From Neptunicoccus sediminis (lineage in GTDB: Bacteria; Pseudomonadota; Alphaproteobacteria; Rhodobacterales; Rhodobacteraceae), in contig NZ_MDVX01000016.1 in NCBI RefSeq assembly GCF_001719615.1, positions 44,189 to 108,188 on the forward strand: a stretch of DNA of 64,000 nucleotides, given 5' to 3'. Under the pieces are notes generated by a model. That model was given only the letters and a program-made list of their open reading frames with translations, had not been told where the DNA came from and searched no databases. Shown here one piece after another: positions 44,919 to 57,041 of this stretch. The stretch's first letter is position 1; each line of letters starts with the position of its first letter. Position numbers and translations under genes: made by a program.

Positions 44919-45791
44919 ATGCCCGAACTTCCAGAGGTAGAAACAGTGCGGCGCGGGCTGGAGCCTGCAATGGTGGGCAAGCGCATTGCACTGGCTGACG
45001 TGCGCCGTCCCGACCTGCGCTGGCCTTTTCCTGAACGTATGGCAGACCGTCTGACGGGGGCGCGGATCGAACGGTTGCGCCGCCGCAGCAAATACATTCT
45101 TGGGGATCTTGATACGGGCGAAACCCTTCTGATCCATCTGGGCATGTCAGGCCGGATGCTGATTGCCCCGCCAAACACAGACAACGGGCGCGATATGCTG
45201 GGGGAATTCCACCACCTGCACCCTGCCCCCGAAAAACACGATCATGTCGTGCTCGATATGGAAGACGGCACGCGGATCACCTTTAACGATGCCCGCAGGT
45301 TCGGCGCGATGGACCTGTTTGCAACCGAATTGGGCGAGGCACATAAACTGCTCGCCGTGCTCGGGCCGGAACCTTTGGGCAACAGTTTTGACGAGGCCTA
45401 TTTCAAAGCCGCGTTAAAAGGGAAGAACACACCGATCAAATCCGCCCTTCTGGATCAGCGCATCGTTTCGGGGCTGGGCAACATCTATGTCTGCGAAGCG
45501 TTGTGGCGCACGGGCATTTCCCCCCTGCGCAAAGCAGGTGGTATCAGTAGTGCGCGACTGGCCTCTCTGGTGCCAGCGATTCGTCAGGTGCTGGCCGAGG
45601 CCATCGAATCAGGTGGCTCTTCCCTGAAGGATTACCGGCAGACAGACGGAGAATTGGGGTATTTCCAACACAGCTTTGCGGTCTACGGACGCGAGGGCGA
45701 ACCCTGCAAGACGCCCGATTGCGCGGGCAATATCAAACGGGTGGTCCAGTCGGGGCGGTCGAGCTTCTACTGTAACACTTGCCAGCGCTGA
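44919..45791 (+). CDS. mutM: formamidopyrimidine-DNA glycosylase
   Basis: Bifunctional glycosylase/AP lyase removing 8-oxoguanine and formamidopyrimidines. After Met removal the catalytic Pro and Glu form the N-terminus [13 protein letters not shown]. Other marks are the helix-two-turn-helix [22 protein letters not shown] and the C-terminal zinc finger [15 protein letters not shown] through YCNTCQR. The catalytic proline requires the start at 44919, which follows GGAGAGG. It has 290 residues, a normal family length. Confidence 0.96.
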   Translation: MPELPEVETVRRGLEPAMVGKRIALADVRRPDLRWPFPERMADRLTGARIERLRRRSKYILGDLDTGETLLIHLGMSGRMLIAPPNTDNGRDMLGEFHHLHPAPEKHDHVVLDMEDGTRITFNDARRFGAMDLFATELGEAHKLLAVLGPEPLGNSFDEAYFKAALKGKNTPIKSALLDQRIVSGLGNIYVCEALWRTGISPLRKAGGISSARLASLVPAIRQVLAEAIESGGSSLKDYRQTDGELGYFQHSFAVYGREGEPCKTPDCAGNIKRVVQSGRSSFYCNTCQR

Positions 45792-45865
45792 TTTGGCCGC
45801 AGGCTTGAAACCCGTGCTGGGCGTGATAAGGCTGGGCGCCTGAGAAACAGCAAGTGAGTGCTCTA

Positions 45866-46642
45866 ATGGGCTATGAAACCCTGATTGTAGACATCGACGA
45901 CCACGTGGGTGTGATCACCCTCAACCGGCCGGATGCCTTGAACGCCCTGAACCAGCAACTGCTCAAAGAGCTGTCTGCTGCCCTTGGCGTAATGCAAGAG
46001 AACGAGAAAGTGCGCTGCATCGTTCTGACCGGAAGCGAGAAAGCCTTCGCAGCCGGTGCCGACATCAAGGAAATGTCCGAACAGTCTTTCGTCGATATGT
46101 TCTCGTCAGACTATTTCACCGCCGAAACAGAGGCGATCCTGCGCTGCCGCAAGCCGATCATCGCAGCCGTTTCGGGCTATGCGCTTGGCGGGGGCTGTGA
46201 ACTGGCGATGATGTGTGACTTTATCATCTGCTCGGACACGGCCAAATTCGGCCAGCCCGAAATCAACCTTGGGGTTATTGCCGGTATTGGCGGCTCCCAG
46301 CGGCTGACCCGTTTTGTCGGTAAATCAAAGTCTATGGAAATGCACCTGACAGGCCGTTTCATGGACGCAGAAGAGGCTGAACGCTCCGGTCTGGTGAGTC
46401 GAATCGTTCCGGCCAAGAAGCTGATGGAAGACGCAATGGCCACCGCTGCCAAGATTGCCGAGAAATCCACACTGGCAACAATGGCCGTAAAAGAGGCTGT
46501 TGACCGCTCTTATGAAACCACGCTGCGCGAAGGCATTTTGTTTGAACGCCGCTTGTTTCATTCACTTTTTGCCACAGAAGACCAAGCCGAAGGCATGTCT
46601 GCCTTCATGGAAAAACGCTCCGCGAAGTTCCGAGGCAAGTAA
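45866..46642 (+). CDS. enoyl-CoA hydratase
   Basis: Crotonase-fold hydratase of 258 residues, the usual length. It shows [10 protein letters not shown], the oxyanion-hole block [26 protein letters not shown] with the first catalytic glutamate and [20 protein letters not shown] with the second. It hydrates trans-2-enoyl-CoA in fatty acid or related acyl-CoA breakdown. ATG 45866 is chosen by homology; a GTG at 45854 would add four residues. It is a stand-alone gene upstream of rpsT, a conserved alphaproteobacterial neighbour. Confidence 0.93.
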   Translation: MGYETLIVDIDDHVGVITLNRPDALNALNQQLLKELSAALGVMQENEKVRCIVLTGSEKAFAAGADIKEMSEQSFVDMFSSDYFTAETEAILRCRKPIIAAVSGYALGGGCELAMMCDFIICSDTAKFGQPEINLGVIAGIGGSQRLTRFVGKSKSMEMHLTGRFMDAEEAERSGLVSRIVPAKKLMEDAMATAAKIAEKSTLATMAVKEAVDRSYETTLREGILFERRLFHSLFATEDQAEGMSAFMEKRSAKFRGK

Positions 46643-46668
46643 CCCGCAAACTTTCGCGCTTCAGACCG

Positions 46669-46697
46669 TTGACTTATTGGCAAACTGGTCCTAGAAG
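46669..46697 (+). promoter_or_regulatory. sigma70-like promoter of rpsT
   Basis: TTGACT (46669-46674) and TAGAAG (46692-46697) are spaced by 17 bases and lie 42 bases upstream of the rpsT ATG. Confidence 0.55.
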
Positions 46698-46738
46698 CGC
46701 GTTTCATCTTTCGACTCCGTAAGATCAGGATATTTATA

Positions 46739-47005
46739 ATGGCTAACTCGCCACAAGCGAAAAAACGTGCGCGTCAAATCGAACGCCGCACCGAAGTAAA
46801 CAAAGCCCGCCGCTCGCGGATCCGCACTTTTCTGCGTAAAGTAGAAGAAGCGATCACTGGTGGCGATCAGGCTGCTGCCGCTGCTGCTCTGAAGGCTGTT
46901 CAGCCTGAAGTAATGCGCGGTGTCACAAAGGGTGTTCTGCACAAGAACACAGCCAGCCGTAAAATTTCGCGCCTGTCCGCACGCGTGAAAGCAATGGCCG
47001 CCTAA
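46739..47005 (+). CDS. rpsT: 30S ribosomal protein S20
   Basis: Small-subunit ribosomal protein of 88 residues, highly basic and helical: [20 protein letters not shown] at the N-terminus, [15 protein letters not shown], then [21 protein letters not shown]. It binds 16S rRNA early in assembly. Its own promoter and a strong terminator flank it, so it is monocistronic. Confidence 0.98.
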   Translation: MANSPQAKKRARQIERRTEVNKARRSRIRTFLRKVEEAITGGDQAAAAAALKAVQPEVMRGVTKGVLHKNTASRKISRLSARVKAMAA

Positions 47006-47036
47006 ACCGGGCTGCCATCGGCGTACACAAAAGATG

Positions 47037-47061
47037 CAGGGCTTCTGGGCCCTGTTTTTTT
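47037..47061 (+). terminator. rho-independent terminator of rpsT
   Basis: CAGGGC and GCCCTG form a 6-bp GC stem with a 6-base loop, followed by seven T residues. Confidence 0.85.
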
Positions 47062-47464
47062 GTGCCTGATCGACAGGAACCGCCCTGTTGCGGTTCTGCT
47101 GTGTATTTCGATCACACCTCCCCCCCCCCTGTGTTATCACGGATGTTCCGCTTTTGGTCCCGTTGCCGGAATCGGTAACGCCAACTAGATTGATCTAACA
47201 GTCACGGACTTCGCACCCGGGGCATTTCTGAGATGGGAAAACATGAAAAACGCCACCCGCCAGTGGTGTGTTTTCGCGTGCGAAATCGAAATTTTTCCAA
47301 TTATTTCAGGATGTTACATAAGTGCAGATTCGGAAATCAATTTGCGAGTCAACAGAGAAGAGTCATTGTCCGCTCCGCATCGCAGTTGCTATCAACGACG
47401 AGTGATTCACCGCACAGCGGAGAATCGAAGAACAGAATAGTCTTTGAATCGGGGCAGGCACATC
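47062..47464. other. gene-free region upstream of the rhodanese-dnaA unit
   Basis: About 400 bases without a convincing gene. It holds a run of ten C residues (47120-47129), an AT-richer stretch around 47285-47350 and no good DnaA box; the nearest sequences (TGTGTATTT, TTATCACGG, TGATTCACC) each miss the TTATCCACA-type consensus by two or more positions. Short open frames here lack ribosome binding sites and family features. It must contain the promoter for the rhodanese and dnaA genes, but no clear -35/-10 pair stands out. Confidence 0.5.
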
Positions 47465-47902
47465 ATGACAAACAAGGTTTCAGAAGTTGAACCTATGCTG
47501 GCTTGGGAAATGCTGCGCGATCACGAAGATTCCGTATTGGTGGATGTGCGCACGCAGGCCGAATGGTCCTTTGTGGGTCTCCCCGATCTTTCTGAGCTGG
47601 GCAAACAACCGCTGCTGATTCAATGGATGACCTTGCCCGCTATGCAACAGAACCCGGACTTTCTGGACGGGCTCTTAAACCAGTTGGACGGTGCTGCGCC
47701 GTCCCGGATTCTTTTTCTGTGCCGATCAGGTGCCCGTTCTATGGCTGCTGCATCACTCACCGCTGAGGCCTTTGCTGCGCAAGGCAAGACAGTGGAATGT
47801 GTGAATATTGCCGAAGGGTTTGAAGGAGATCTGAATGAAAACCGTCACCGCGGGGATCTGAACGGCTGGAAGGCAAGAGGATTGGCCTGGCGGCAATCTT
47901 GA
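47465..47902 (+). CDS. rhodanese-like protein upstream of dnaA
   Basis: A 145-residue single-domain rhodanese with VLVDVRTQAEWSFVGLPDL and the active-site loop FLCRSGARSMAAA carrying the catalytic cysteine. It ends 17 bases before the dnaA start on the same strand, so the two are probably co-transcribed. A link between sulfur transfer and replication is not implied. Start ATG 47465 (MTNKVSEVEPMLAWEML) fits the domain. Confidence 0.87.
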   Translation: MTNKVSEVEPMLAWEMLRDHEDSVLVDVRTQAEWSFVGLPDLSELGKQPLLIQWMTLPAMQQNPDFLDGLLNQLDGAAPSRILFLCRSGARSMAAASLTAEAFAAQGKTVECVNIAEGFEGDLNENRHRGDLNGWKARGLAWRQS

Positions 47903-47919
47903 ATACTTTTGGGGACAGA

Positions 47920-49293
47920 ATGAAAACTGATGTTTGGGGCTCAGTACAGGACCGGCTGCGCGATGATTTAGGGGCAGATGCTTATAAGAACTGGATAGAA
48001 CCACTGGTTTTTGAAGGATTCGAAGCAAATATTGCCCGTTTCAAAGCGCCCACCGGATTTCTGGGTAATTGGGTATCGCGGAACTATTCCGATAAAATAC
48101 AAATGCTCTTTTCAGAGCATGGTGCCGATGTGGCGCGCGTTGAATTTGCAACAGGTGTTGCAAAGAAGGCCGCCACCCAAACGAGCACCGCTGCCAAGGC
48201 GCCAAAGGTTGCAGAACCTGTGGTCCAATCCCGCGCAACCGGATCTCCCGAACTGCCGGGCGCCCCTCTGGACGCACGCTTCACCTTTGACGCTTTCGTT
48301 GTCGGCAAACCGAACGAGCTGGCCCATGCCGCCGCCCGTCGTGTGGCCGAAGGCGGACCTGTCACCTTTAATCCGCTGTTCCTTTACGGGGGCGTTGGCC
48401 TTGGTAAAACCCATCTGATGCACGCCATCGCCTGGGAAGCCCGCAACCGCAATCCCGACGCCCGTGTGCTTTATCTGTCGGCCGAACAGTTTATGTACCG
48501 ATTCGTTCAGGCGCTGCGGTTCAAGGACACGATGAGCTTTAAAGAATTGTTCCGCTCGGTAGATATTCTGATGGTGGATGACGTTCAGTTTATCGCCGGC
48601 AAGGACAGCACACAGGATGAATTCTTCCACACGTTCAACGCGCTTGTGGATCAGAACAAACAGATCGTGATCTCGGCCGACCGTGCGCCGGGGGAAATTG
48701 ACGGTCTGGAAGAACGCATCAAATCCCGCCTGCAATGGGGTCTGGTTGTTGACCTGCATCCGACAGATTACGAATTGCGGTTGGGCATCCTGCAAACCAA
48801 GGCGGAATCCCAAGCCCAGCACTATCCCGAGGTCAGCATCGCCTCTGGCGTTCTGGAGTTTCTGGCCCACCGGATTTCCACCAACGTGCGGGTTCTCGAA
48901 GGGGCGCTGACACGACTGTACGCCTTTGCCTCATTGGTGGGCCGCGAAGTAACGCTGGATGTGGCTCAGGAATGTCTCGCGGATATTTTGCGGGCAACCG
49001 ATCGCAAGGTCACAATTGATGAAATCATCCGCAAGGTTGCGGACCATTATAACATTCGCATGACGGACATCCTCAGCCCGAAACGCGCCCGCGCGGTGGC
49101 CCGTCCCCGTCAGGTTGGCATGTTTCTGGCCAAAACCCTCACGTCGAAATCCCTGCCCGAAATCGGGCGCAGGTTCGGCGGTCGTGACCACACCACCGTG
49201 ATTCACGCGGTGAAAAAGATCGAGGAACTGCGGGCTGTAGACAGCCAGATCGCAGAGGACGTGGAAATGCTGCGCCGGATGCTCGAAGCCTGA
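47920..49293 (+). CDS. dnaA: chromosomal replication initiator protein DnaA
   Basis: AAA+ initiator of 457 residues. The N-terminal domain I is WGSVQDRLRDDLGADAYKNWI, a flexible linker rich in Ala/Thr/Lys lies near residues 80-115, and Walker A is YGGVGLGKTHLMHAIAWE. The Walker B region is ILMVDDVQFIAGKDSTQDEF, and the C-terminal DNA-binding helix-turn-helix ends in the DnaA signature GGRDHTTVIHAVKKI. ATG 47920 follows GGGGAC; an in-frame TTG at 47899 is an alternative. A hairpin terminator follows the stop. Confidence 0.97.
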   Translation: MKTDVWGSVQDRLRDDLGADAYKNWIEPLVFEGFEANIARFKAPTGFLGNWVSRNYSDKIQMLFSEHGADVARVEFATGVAKKAATQTSTAAKAPKVAEPVVQSRATGSPELPGAPLDARFTFDAFVVGKPNELAHAAARRVAEGGPVTFNPLFLYGGVGLGKTHLMHAIAWEARNRNPDARVLYLSAEQFMYRFVQALRFKDTMSFKELFRSVDILMVDDVQFIAGKDSTQDEFFHTFNALVDQNKQIVISADRAPGEIDGLEERIKSRLQWGLVVDLHPTDYELRLGILQTKAESQAQHYPEVSIASGVLEFLAHRISTNVRVLEGALTRLYAFASLVGREVTLDVAQECLADILRATDRKVTIDEIIRKVADHYNIRMTDILSPKRARAVARPRQVGMFLAKTLTSKSLPEIGRRFGGRDHTTVIHAVKKIEELRAVDSQIAEDVEMLRRMLEA

Positions 49294-49323
49294 CGCAACG
49301 CGAAAATCGTGGTTAATTTTGAG

Positions 49324-49347
49324 ACGGGCGGCCTTCGGGCGGCCCGT
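49324..49347 (+). terminator. hairpin downstream of dnaA
   Basis: ACGGGC and GCCCGT pair, with one inner mismatch and a further GCC/GGC pairing around a TTCG-like loop. TGTCGTTT follows. It lies between dnaA and the opposing GDSL lipoprotein gene. Confidence 0.6.
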
Positions 49348-49369
49348 TGTCGTTTCAGGGCATGTGGTT

Positions 49370-50056
49370 TCAGCCGTCTTTGCGGATCACTGCGGCAACT
49401 CGGGCGGCAATGGCGGCACTGCCCTTGCGGGAGGGATGGATCATATCGGCCGCATGAAAACTGCGGTCGCCAAAGGGCACCAGATCTTTGAGCGAGACCA
49501 TATGCACCCCGTCATCAAAGGTAGCAAAGCGGGCGATCCGGCGCTCCAGCTCGTCGCCTTCATCACGGCAATGCTCGATCGGAGAGCCAAGCCCCGGACT
49601 GCGCAGATAGCCGACATACACCACCTTGGCGCCGGTCTTGCGAATATCAGCGATAAGGGAGGGTATCCGGCCACCCTTTCCGTCCTTGCGCGCAAGTTTG
49701 TCCAGCTTGCCCTTACAAACCACACAGCCACAGCCTAGCCACAGGTCGTTGCCACCCCCGTTCAGAATCACCCAGTCCCAATCGCCCGCGCGAAACTGCT
49801 TGCCGATATTCAGCCCCGCGCTGCCGGAAACCGGCAAATGGTAGATGATCCGCGCCCCCATCACAGAGCGGTCGATCACAGCGCGGCCCAGCGCCCGTTC
49901 CAGCACATCGGACACGGCGTTCCCGCTTAACCCGTGAGAGGCCAGCAGGGAATCACCCATCGCAAGAATATCGGCAGAAGAATCCCGCGAAACGGATTCG
50001 GTGCAACCGGACAGAAACAGGCACAACGCGGCAAAACAGGAAGCAGAAAATTTCAT
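49370..50056 (-). CDS. SGNH/GDSL-family lipoprotein
   Basis: A 228-residue predicted lipoprotein. The signal peptide ends in the lipobox LSGC (Cys18). The SGNH blocks follow: block I is LAMGDSLLASHGLSGN with the nucleophile serine, block III is LNGGGNDLW, and the last block is ADMIHPSRKGSAA with the Asp-x-x-His pair. It is therefore an outer-membrane or periplasmic ester hydrolase of unknown substrate. The internal CGCVVCKGK motif gives three cysteines in a short span, unusual for the family. It is opposite in direction to dnaA and dnaN and breaks the usual dnaA-dnaN pair. Confidence 0.85.
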   Translation of the reverse strand: MKFSASCFAALCLFLSGCTESVSRDSSADILAMGDSLLASHGLSGNAVSDVLERALGRAVIDRSVMGARIIYHLPVSGSAGLNIGKQFRAGDWDWVILNGGGNDLWLGCGCVVCKGKLDKLARKDGKGGRIPSLIADIRKTGAKVVYVGYLRSPGLGSPIEHCRDEGDELERRIARFATFDDGVHMVSLKDLVPFGDRSFHAADMIHPSRKGSAAIAARVAAVIRKDG

Positions 50057-50353
50057 GGATCAATGGGGTCCGTTCGGTTCAGGTCTATACTCATGGCCAA
50101 TGGGCTGCGGTCGATTTACCGTAAAACTTATGAAGATTTTGTGGCGCTGAAAGGGAAATATCAAAGCCTGTATGCCCCGATCCGCCCCAGTGCTGGTGCG
50201 TCTGTTGCATCCCCGTAAGATTACAGGGTTTTTTGCCCTTCCGATTCGCCTTCCGCTTGACCCTTTGCGCTATCCCGTGCTTTGTGAAACAGAGCTTGAA
50301 ATCGAAGCCATTTGGCGTAGAGTTTGCGACCCACGCAATCTGAGGAGCGGGAC

Positions 50354-51472
50354 ATGAAGGTCAGTATTGAACGCAGCGCTTTGCTAAAAGCGATGTCACA
50401 AGCGCAATCCGTGGTGGAGCGTCGCAATACGATCCCTATTCTGGCCAATGTGCTGATCGAAGCCGAGGGCAACACTGCCAGCTTCCGCGCCACAGATCTG
50501 GATATCGAGGTCGTGGACAAGACGCCTGCGATGGTGGAACGGTCGGGTTCGACCACTGTGGGTGCCCACACGCTGCATGAAATTGTGCGCAAACTGCCAG
50601 ACGGTGCAATGGTTGACCTGATGGACGATGGCGCTTCCGGTCGGCTAGAGGTTAGCGCGGGGCGTTCGAACTTCTCTCTTGCTACACTGCCAAAGGAAGA
50701 TTTTCCGGTTATGGCCACCTCGGATTACGACTGCAATTTCACAGCGAATGCGGCTGTGTTGCGGCGTCTGTTCGACAAATCCAAATTCGCTATCTCGACC
50801 GAAGAAACCCGCTACTATCTAAACGGTGTGTACATGCACGCCGCAGATCGGGACGGCGAGAAAGTCTTGCGCTGCGTTGCTACAGACGGCCACCGTCTGG
50901 CGCGGATTGATGCGCCCCTGCCCGAAAATGCAAGCGGTCTGCCCGGTGTGATTGTCCCGCGCAAAACCGTGGGAGAACTGCGCAAACTTCTCGAAGACGA
51001 CGATGCGGATATTGCCGTTTCGGTTTCCGAGACCAAAGTGCGCTTTGCCACACCGGAAATCACCCTGACCTCCAAAGTGATCGACGGGTCCTTCCCCGAT
51101 TACACGCGGGTAATTCCCCAAGGCAACACACGCCGTCTGGAAGTGGACGCCGCAGAATTTGCCAAAGCGGTAGATCGTGTTTCAACCGTGTCGAGCGAGC
51201 GTTCCCGCGCGGTTAAACTGGCACTGGACGAAGACCGCCTGATCCTTTCGGTCAATGCGCCGGACAGCGGGGCCGCCGAAGAAGAACTGGCCGTGGCCTA
51301 TGGCGACGAACGTCTGGAAATCGGCTTTAACGCCAAATACCTGCTGGAAATTGCCGGCCAGGTAGACCGCGAAAACGCCGTGTTCATGTTCAACTCTTCC
51401 GGTGATCCGACCCTGATGCGCGAAGGCAACGACGAAACTGCGGTCTATGTCGTGATGCCGATGCGGGTGTAA
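50354..51472 (+). CDS. dnaN: DNA polymerase III beta subunit (sliding clamp)
   Basis: Ring-shaped processivity factor of 372 residues with three clamp domains. It starts MKVSIERSALLKAMSQAQSVVERRNTIPIL, and the C-terminal hydrophobic-pocket segment ends in TAVYVVMPMRV. GAGGAGCGG precedes ATG 50354. recF begins one base after its stop, so the two are coupled. Confidence 0.98.
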   Translation: MKVSIERSALLKAMSQAQSVVERRNTIPILANVLIEAEGNTASFRATDLDIEVVDKTPAMVERSGSTTVGAHTLHEIVRKLPDGAMVDLMDDGASGRLEVSAGRSNFSLATLPKEDFPVMATSDYDCNFTANAAVLRRLFDKSKFAISTEETRYYLNGVYMHAADRDGEKVLRCVATDGHRLARIDAPLPENASGLPGVIVPRKTVGELRKLLEDDDADIAVSVSETKVRFATPEITLTSKVIDGSFPDYTRVIPQGNTRRLEVDAAEFAKAVDRVSTVSSERSRAVKLALDEDRLILSVNAPDSGAAEEELAVAYGDERLEIGFNAKYLLEIAGQVDRENAVFMFNSSGDPTLMREGNDETAVYVVMPMRV

Positions 51473-51473
51473 G

Positions 51474-52589
51474 TTGCCCGCAGCCCCGACACTCGCGCTG
51501 CAAAGCCTGACGCTTTCCCATTTCCGATCCCACAAGATGACCCGTCTGGAAACAGACGGGCGTCCGATTGCGATTTACGGGGCGAACGGGGCGGGTAAGA
51601 CCAATATCCTTGAAGCGATCTCGCTGCTTTCGCCGGGGCGTGGCCTGCGGGCTGCCAAGGTGGATGAACTGGCCCGCGCACCGGAATCGGTGGGCTGGAA
51701 AATCTCGGGCGTGCTTCAGAGCCTCAACCAGACACACGAAATCGAAACCACTTTCACAGGCAGCGGATCGCGGGTGGTGCGGATTGACGACAAGACCACA
51801 TCACAGGCCGCACTGGGGCGTGTCGGGCGGGTTGTCTGGCTGGTGCCGGTGATGGACCGGCTTTGGGTGGAAGGGGCGGAAGGGCGCAGGCGGTTTCTCG
51901 ACCGGCTCGCGCTTAGCTTTCATCCCGGCCATGCAGAGGCCAGCCTGACCTATGAAAAAGCCATGCGCGAACGCAACCGGATGCTGAAGGATCAGGTGCG
52001 CGATCCGGCATGGTACAGCGCGATCGAATCCCAGATGGCCCGTGCCGGCGCACAAATTCACGCCAACCGGACCGAGGCCCTGAGCCTGCTGCAAGCCGCC
52101 CAAGACAAGGCCGATTCTGCCTTTCCTGCAGCCCATTGCACCCTGATCCACGCCGACGGGATCGCCCTGCCCGAAACCGACGCAGATTTGGCGACGGCCT
52201 TTGCCGCGAACCGCAATCGGGATCTGATGGCCGGACGCACCCTGATTGGCCCCCACCGCGCCGATCTGGCAGCAGTCTATGTGGCCAAGGGCATTGCCGC
52301 GCGTAATTGCTCTACCGGAGAGCAAAAAGCCCTGCTGATCTCGCTTATTCTGGCCAACAGCCGTGCGCTGGCGCAGGAATTCGGGGCCCCGCCGATCCTG
52401 CTGCTGGACGAAGTCGCCGCCCATCTTGACGCCAGCCGCCGCGCCGCCCTGTTCGACGAGATCTGCGCCCTTGGTGCGCAGGCCTGGATGACAGGAACAG
52501 GGCCGGAGTTGTTCACTGATTTCGGCACCCGCGCAATGCGTCTTGCAGTGCGCGAAGAAAACGGGCTTTCTGTGGTGGAAGCGCATTAA
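51474..52589 (+). CDS. recF: DNA replication and repair protein RecF
   Basis: SMC-like ATPase of 371 residues that loads RecA at gaps. Walker A is YGANGAGKTNILEAISLLSPG, the ABC-type signature is NCSTGEQKALLISLIL, and Walker B is ILLLDEVAAHLDASRR. The likely start is TTG 51474, one base after the dnaN stop. It is a standard dnaN-recF pair. Confidence 0.95.
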   Translation: MPAAPTLALQSLTLSHFRSHKMTRLETDGRPIAIYGANGAGKTNILEAISLLSPGRGLRAAKVDELARAPESVGWKISGVLQSLNQTHEIETTFTGSGSRVVRIDDKTTSQAALGRVGRVVWLVPVMDRLWVEGAEGRRRFLDRLALSFHPGHAEASLTYEKAMRERNRMLKDQVRDPAWYSAIESQMARAGAQIHANRTEALSLLQAAQDKADSAFPAAHCTLIHADGIALPETDADLATAFAANRNRDLMAGRTLIGPHRADLAAVYVAKGIAARNCSTGEQKALLISLILANSRALAQEFGAPPILLLDEVAAHLDASRRAALFDEICALGAQAWMTGTGPELFTDFGTRAMRLAVREENGLSVVEAH

Positions 52590-52705
52590 CTGATAATTGA
52601 GACTCTGATGGGATACCCGAAACAGCGCAGCAGCGGCACGGGGGCGGACAAACACGCCTCGCGATCGCAGAGGCGCCTATTATCTCCTGCCCGAAAGGCC
52701 GACTG

Positions 52706-53134
52706 ATGACTCCACAGCGTGTAACGATGATTACCCTCTCTGTCGTGAATATCACGGCCTCTCGCGCATTCTATTCCGCCCTCGGCTGGGAGGAAGCATC
52801 GGGCGGAAATGACACAATCGCGTTTTTCAAATTGCGCGGATTGCTCCTGTCGCTTTACAACCGCGATGCGTTGACCAGTGACATCGGGATGCCCATCGCC
52901 TCACGCACGACGGGGGCAATTACGCTGGCCACCAACTACGACAGCCCTGCTGCGGTCGATTCCGCCTATGACATAGCCCTTGAATCCGGCGCAGTCGAAG
53001 TGACCCGCCCGATAAAAACAGCTTGGGGCGGCTACTCCGGCATGTTTGCCGATCCGGACGGCCACCTGTGGGAATATGCCCATAATCCGTTTTGGTCCTT
53101 TGACGTAGACGGCTATCTGGTGGGCGAGGCTTGA
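52706..53134 (+). CDS. VOC-family protein
   Basis: A 142-residue single VOC unit beginning MTPQRVTMITLSVVNITASR and ending with GYSGMFADPDGHLWEYAHNPFW, the second metal-ligand strand. Similar proteins are called glyoxalase/bleomycin-resistance-like; function unknown. GAAAGGC precedes the ATG. It overlaps the LysE gene by four bases and sits between recF and gyrB. Confidence 0.82.
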   Translation: MTPQRVTMITLSVVNITASRAFYSALGWEEASGGNDTIAFFKLRGLLLSLYNRDALTSDIGMPIASRTTGAITLATNYDSPAAVDSAYDIALESGAVEVTRPIKTAWGGYSGMFADPDGHLWEYAHNPFWSFDVDGYLVGEA

Positions 53135-53754
53135 GTATTTCCGCGATTGACCTGCTGTTATACGCAGGCGCTATTTTCCTTCTTTTCCTGACCCCCGGAC
53201 CTGTCTGGGTCGCGTTGATTGCACGCGCGATCAGTGGCGGTTTTCACAGCGCATGGCCTCTTGCGCTGGGGGTGGTGGTGGGCGATGTGCTCTGGCCGCT
53301 GGTGGCCGTATTCGGCGTCAGCTATCTGGTCGCAATTTATGCGGATTTCATGATCGTGCTGAAATATATCGGCGCTGTGATGTTCGTGATCATGGGGATC
53401 AGCCTGCTGCGCAAACCGATGCAGACACTGGAAGAAGGCAACACCCGCCTGACCCGTCCGGGCATGTGGGCGGGGTTCATTGCAGGTATTCTGGTGATCC
53501 TCTCCAACCCCAAAGCGATCCTGTTCTATATGGGCGTGTTGCCGGGTTTCTTTGATTTCCGCACCATAACCGGGCTGGATATTGTCGCGATCTGCCTGAT
53601 TTCTCTGGTGGTGCCCTTACTGGGAAATCTGGTGCTGGCGCTGATGGTGGACCGGATGCGCCGGTTCCTGTCCTCTCCACGGGCGGTGCGGCGGTTGAAC
53701 CAACTGTCCGGCGGGGCACTGGTCGGTGTCGGGGTTCTGATTGCGCTGACCTAG
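53131..53754 (+). CDS. LysE-family amino-acid exporter
   Basis: A 207-residue inner-membrane exporter with about six hydrophobic segments and the family start LFLTPGPVWVALIARAISGGF. The start is a TTG at 53131, inside the VOC gene, so translation is coupled. Substrate unknown; it is distinct from the LysE protein in the methylated-amine operon. Confidence 0.85.
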   Translation: MSISAIDLLLYAGAIFLLFLTPGPVWVALIARAISGGFHSAWPLALGVVVGDVLWPLVAVFGVSYLVAIYADFMIVLKYIGAVMFVIMGISLLRKPMQTLEEGNTRLTRPGMWAGFIAGILVILSNPKAILFYMGVLPGFFDFRTITGLDIVAICLISLVVPLLGNLVLALMVDRMRRFLSSPRAVRRLNQLSGGALVGVGVLIALT

Positions 53755-53825
53755 CGCAAGCGTGAGTTTGCTTTGCCGGCCTCCGCGCTAGATTTTGACA
53801 GGTCTTTACACAGAAAGGTTTGATC

Positions 53826-56851
<3,026 letters not shown>

Positions 56852-56864
56852 TGCCAAACCCTGA

Positions 56865-56888
56865 CAAGCCGCACCCTGTTGCGGCTTG
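56865..56888 (+). terminator. terminator of gyrB
   Basis: A perfect 9-bp stem (CAAGCCGCA / TGCGGCTTG) with a 6-base loop follows the gyrB stop by 13 bases; the tail is CCTCTTTCC. Confidence 0.7.
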
Positions 56889-57041
56889 CCTCTTTCCCGC
56901 ATCGGCAACTCTCACGTTTTCTTGAGAGGCGATGCGGAACCTATTCCCCCGTTCACCCGTTACCCTAGGATTGATGGAATCTCCGGCGGCACCGCTGGCT
57001 TATCCATCCCATGAAAACACACGCACAAAAGGCGATATGTT

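Noticed and set aside
47062..47464. Candidate replication origin just upstream of dnaA
   Set aside because: No cluster of DnaA boxes was found; the closest 9-mers each miss the consensus by at least two bases. Kept only as a gene-free region.
47233..47490. Small ORFs upstream of the rhodanese gene
   Set aside because: No ribosome binding site, no family features, and they run out of frame into the real rhodanese gene.
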